Source: Methylomarinum vadi
GTDB lineage: Bacteria; Pseudomonadota; Gammaproteobacteria; Methylococcales; Methylomonadaceae
Direction of reading: 5' to 3'
NCBI RefSeq assembly: GCF_000733935.1
Contig: NZ_JPON01000001.1
Span: forward strand, 4,042,623 to 4,106,622
DNA: 64,000 bases
Shown: one piece after another, positions 62,768 through 64,000 of the stretch
How positions within the stretch are numbered: the stretch's first letter is position 1
How the letters are laid out: each line of letters opens with the position of its first letter
Position numbers and translations under genes: made by a program
The notes under the pieces: model-generated
Told to the model about the DNA's origin: nothing
The model's input: only the letters and a program-made list of their open reading frames with translations
The model's database searches: none

Positions 62768-64000
62768 TTAGTCGTCCTGCATTTCGATCTTTAAGTGTGT
62801 CATAAGGTGTTTGGTTTGTTCCTCGGCGGCGCGAAAGTCGAAGTTATCAATCAGTTCGCGGATAGGGTCCAGCATCGGTTTTGGCAATATTTTCTCCAGG
62901 GCAAGCAACGAAGGTTCCGCATCATCGGGATTGTCCTTATCGAGTGCCTGTAATAGTTCCCGCAGCCACTGCCGGGGAGCTTCGCTGTTCGTTACACAGG
63001 AAATCTCCGCTTGCTGTAAATGGGAGGTTTCGGTGAGTCGCCGGATTTCAGAAAATGTATCGTCGAGAGCCGACTGTAATCTTTCCAAGCGACTGCCCAT
63101 TTCTCCTGAGGTGGAAAGAATCCGTTCGATTTCTTCGGCCTGACTCCAAACGGCCATCATTGCCAGGTTGCCGGCCGTTCCTTTTAATTTATGGGTCAAA
63201 GCGAGCGCCATATCGAGATTGCCTTGGCTAACCAAGTCGCCGATCTCGAGGCCGTCGCGACCGTGGGTATCGGCAAATTTGCGCAGATATTTGCAATAGG
63301 TCGTATTATCTCCCCAGCTGCTCATGGCGCGACGCATATCGATGAGCGGAAGTAAATCGGCAGCGTCTTGATTGGCCGGTATGGGGGCGACTGGCTCCGG
63401 TTTGACATCTTGTTGTTGATCGACATACGTTTGCAATCGGCTGATCAGGTCCTCTACATCGAATGGTTTGGCGATAAAGCCGTTCATGCCCGCGGCCATC
63501 GCGGCAGCCTGTTGGTTCTTGAAAGCCCCTGCAGTCAAGGCGATGATGGGTAGGGCGGTGAGTCCCAGCGACTGGCGGATCTCGTGGGTTGCGGTATAGC
63601 CATCCATCACCGGCATCTGGACATCCATCAATATTACATCGATTAATTGAGGATTTTTCTTTAACCATGCCAAGGCGGATTGGCCGTCGTCCGCCAACTC
63701 CACGATGGCGCCTTCCGATTGCAGAATTCGGCTCGCCATGTCGCGGTTGATTTCGCTATCGTCCACCACCAAAATACGCAATCGTTCCAGCCGTCGCCCG
63801 TTAGCCGCTGTGAGGGGGCTCTTGGTGGAGGTTTTTCCGGCGAGGTTTTTTCTTGCCTCGGAGAGCGCATTGTATAACGCCGATGCCGTGATCGGTTTGC
63901 TTAGAATGGCGCTGGCCAGCCCCGTTCCCGCTTCATTCCTCAATAGATTTCGATCATGGGCCGTGGCCATCACAATGATGGGGGCGTTGGGAATATCGCC
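62768..64000 (-). CDS. C-terminal part of a hybrid histidine kinase (REC-REC-Hpt), start outside the window
   Basis: The frame is open to base 64000, so the N-terminus is missing. The window begins inside a first receiver domain (NAPIIVMATAH, SKPITASALYNAL). A second complete receiver follows (LRILVVDDSEINRD, acceptor Asp in ILMDVQMPVMDG, KPF), then an Hpt domain with the phospho-His in LTHKLKGTAGNLAMM. The remainder is a polar tail. The upstream kinase core is expected beyond the right edge. It pairs with the HD-GYP regulator 2 bases downstream. Confidence 0.9.
   Translation of the reverse strand, partial: GDIPNAPIIVMATAHDRNLLRNEAGTGLASAILSKPITASALYNALSEARKNLAGKTSTKSPLTAANGRRLERLRILVVDDSEINRDMASRILQSEGAIVELADDGQSALAWLKKNPQLIDVILMDVQMPVMDGYTATHEIRQSLGLTALPIIALTAGAFKNQQAAAMAAGMNGFIAKPFDVEDLISRLQTYVDQQQDVKPEPVAPIPANQDAADLLPLIDMRRAMSSWGDNTTYCKYLRKFADTHGRDGLEIGDLVSQGNLDMALALTHKLKGTAGNLAMMAVWSQAEEIERILSTSGEMGSRLERLQSALDDTFSEIRRLTETSHLQQAEISCVTNSEAPRQWLRELLQALDKDNPDDAEPSLLALEKILPKPMLDPIRELIDNFDFRAAEEQTKHLMTHLKIEMQDD

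Noticed and set aside
1-64000. tRNA, rRNA and CRISPR arrays
   Set aside because: Intergenic regions were scanned by eye for TpsiC-like motifs and spaced repeats; none was convincing.

Overview
The window reads as chromosomal DNA of a gammaproteobacterium. The evidence is the lptD-surA order with divergent amgK-murU, plus greB, rof, nagZ, hpt with a methylthioinosine phosphorylase, and H-NS. The mix of DabAB-type carbon uptake genes, an arsenosugar cluster, PEP-CTERM-like secretion and a compact sucA-sucB-lpd operon fits a type I methanotroph (Methylococcales). No methane oxidation gene lies in the window, so that placement is inference. Most of the sequence is ordinary, tightly packed housekeeping DNA. 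The accessory signal is concentrated at 7.2-8.1 kb, 17.1-18.1 kb, 38.0-38.9 kb, 41.2-43.7 kb and 56-58.5 kb.

Layout. 1-10 kb: the end of an Hsp70-family gene; then, on the minus strand, dabB-dabA-cysD-cysN, with dabA split by an IS200/IS605 element and a divergent LysR regulator upstream. 11-17 kb: greB, an SlyD-like FKBP, a FetB-like permease, a TraB/GumN protein, a small membrane protein behind an FNR-type promoter, the purine-salvage and cell-wall-recycling operon nagZ-hpt-MTIP, and a FliL-like protein. 17-18 kb: an HIT gene split by a second, identical IS copy. 18-26 kb: a polytopic membrane protein with rof, then dodecin, murU and amgK, divergent from lptD-surA and a helicase-free DbpA RNA-binding domain. 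26-32 kb: a metallo-hydrolase and the 2-oxoglutarate dehydrogenase operon, whose E3 has lost one redox cysteine. 32-38 kb: a DUF2914 protein, H-NS, and nadK-recN-aguA-aguB. 38-44 kb: a decayed region, a spermidine-synthase-like membrane protein, a diheme cytochrome bracketed by two 154-bp MITE-like repeats, and a frameshifted membrane gene. 44-50 kb: a GGDEF-EAL sensor and an arsenosugar operon (arsM, two glycosyltransferases, arsS). 50-56 kb: glycogen debranching enzyme, citrate synthase and a TVP38-flavoprotein fusion. 56-64 kb: sparse DNA with a PEP-CTERM-like and a secreted cysteine-rich protein, a 2Fe-2S flavoreductase with truncated hemoglobin and a divergent SufR-like regulator, a LOG protein, and an HD-GYP regulator with the end of a hybrid kinase.

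Most notable observations: (1) two identical IS200/IS605 copies whose transposase carries UGA in place of a conserved Trp, upstream of the expected catalytic Tyr, each breaking a gene that can be rejoined in frame; (2) a dihydrolipoamide dehydrogenase with Phe replacing the first Cys of the redox disulfide; (3) a pair of MITE-like repeats flanking a cytochrome gene and supplying its stop codon; (4) a well-spaced FNR-type promoter ahead of an unrecognised 55-residue membrane protein; (5) a mini-ORF with a perfect Shine-Dalgarno that runs through a T6 tract into the debranching enzyme. I see no tRNA, rRNA, CRISPR array or prophage.
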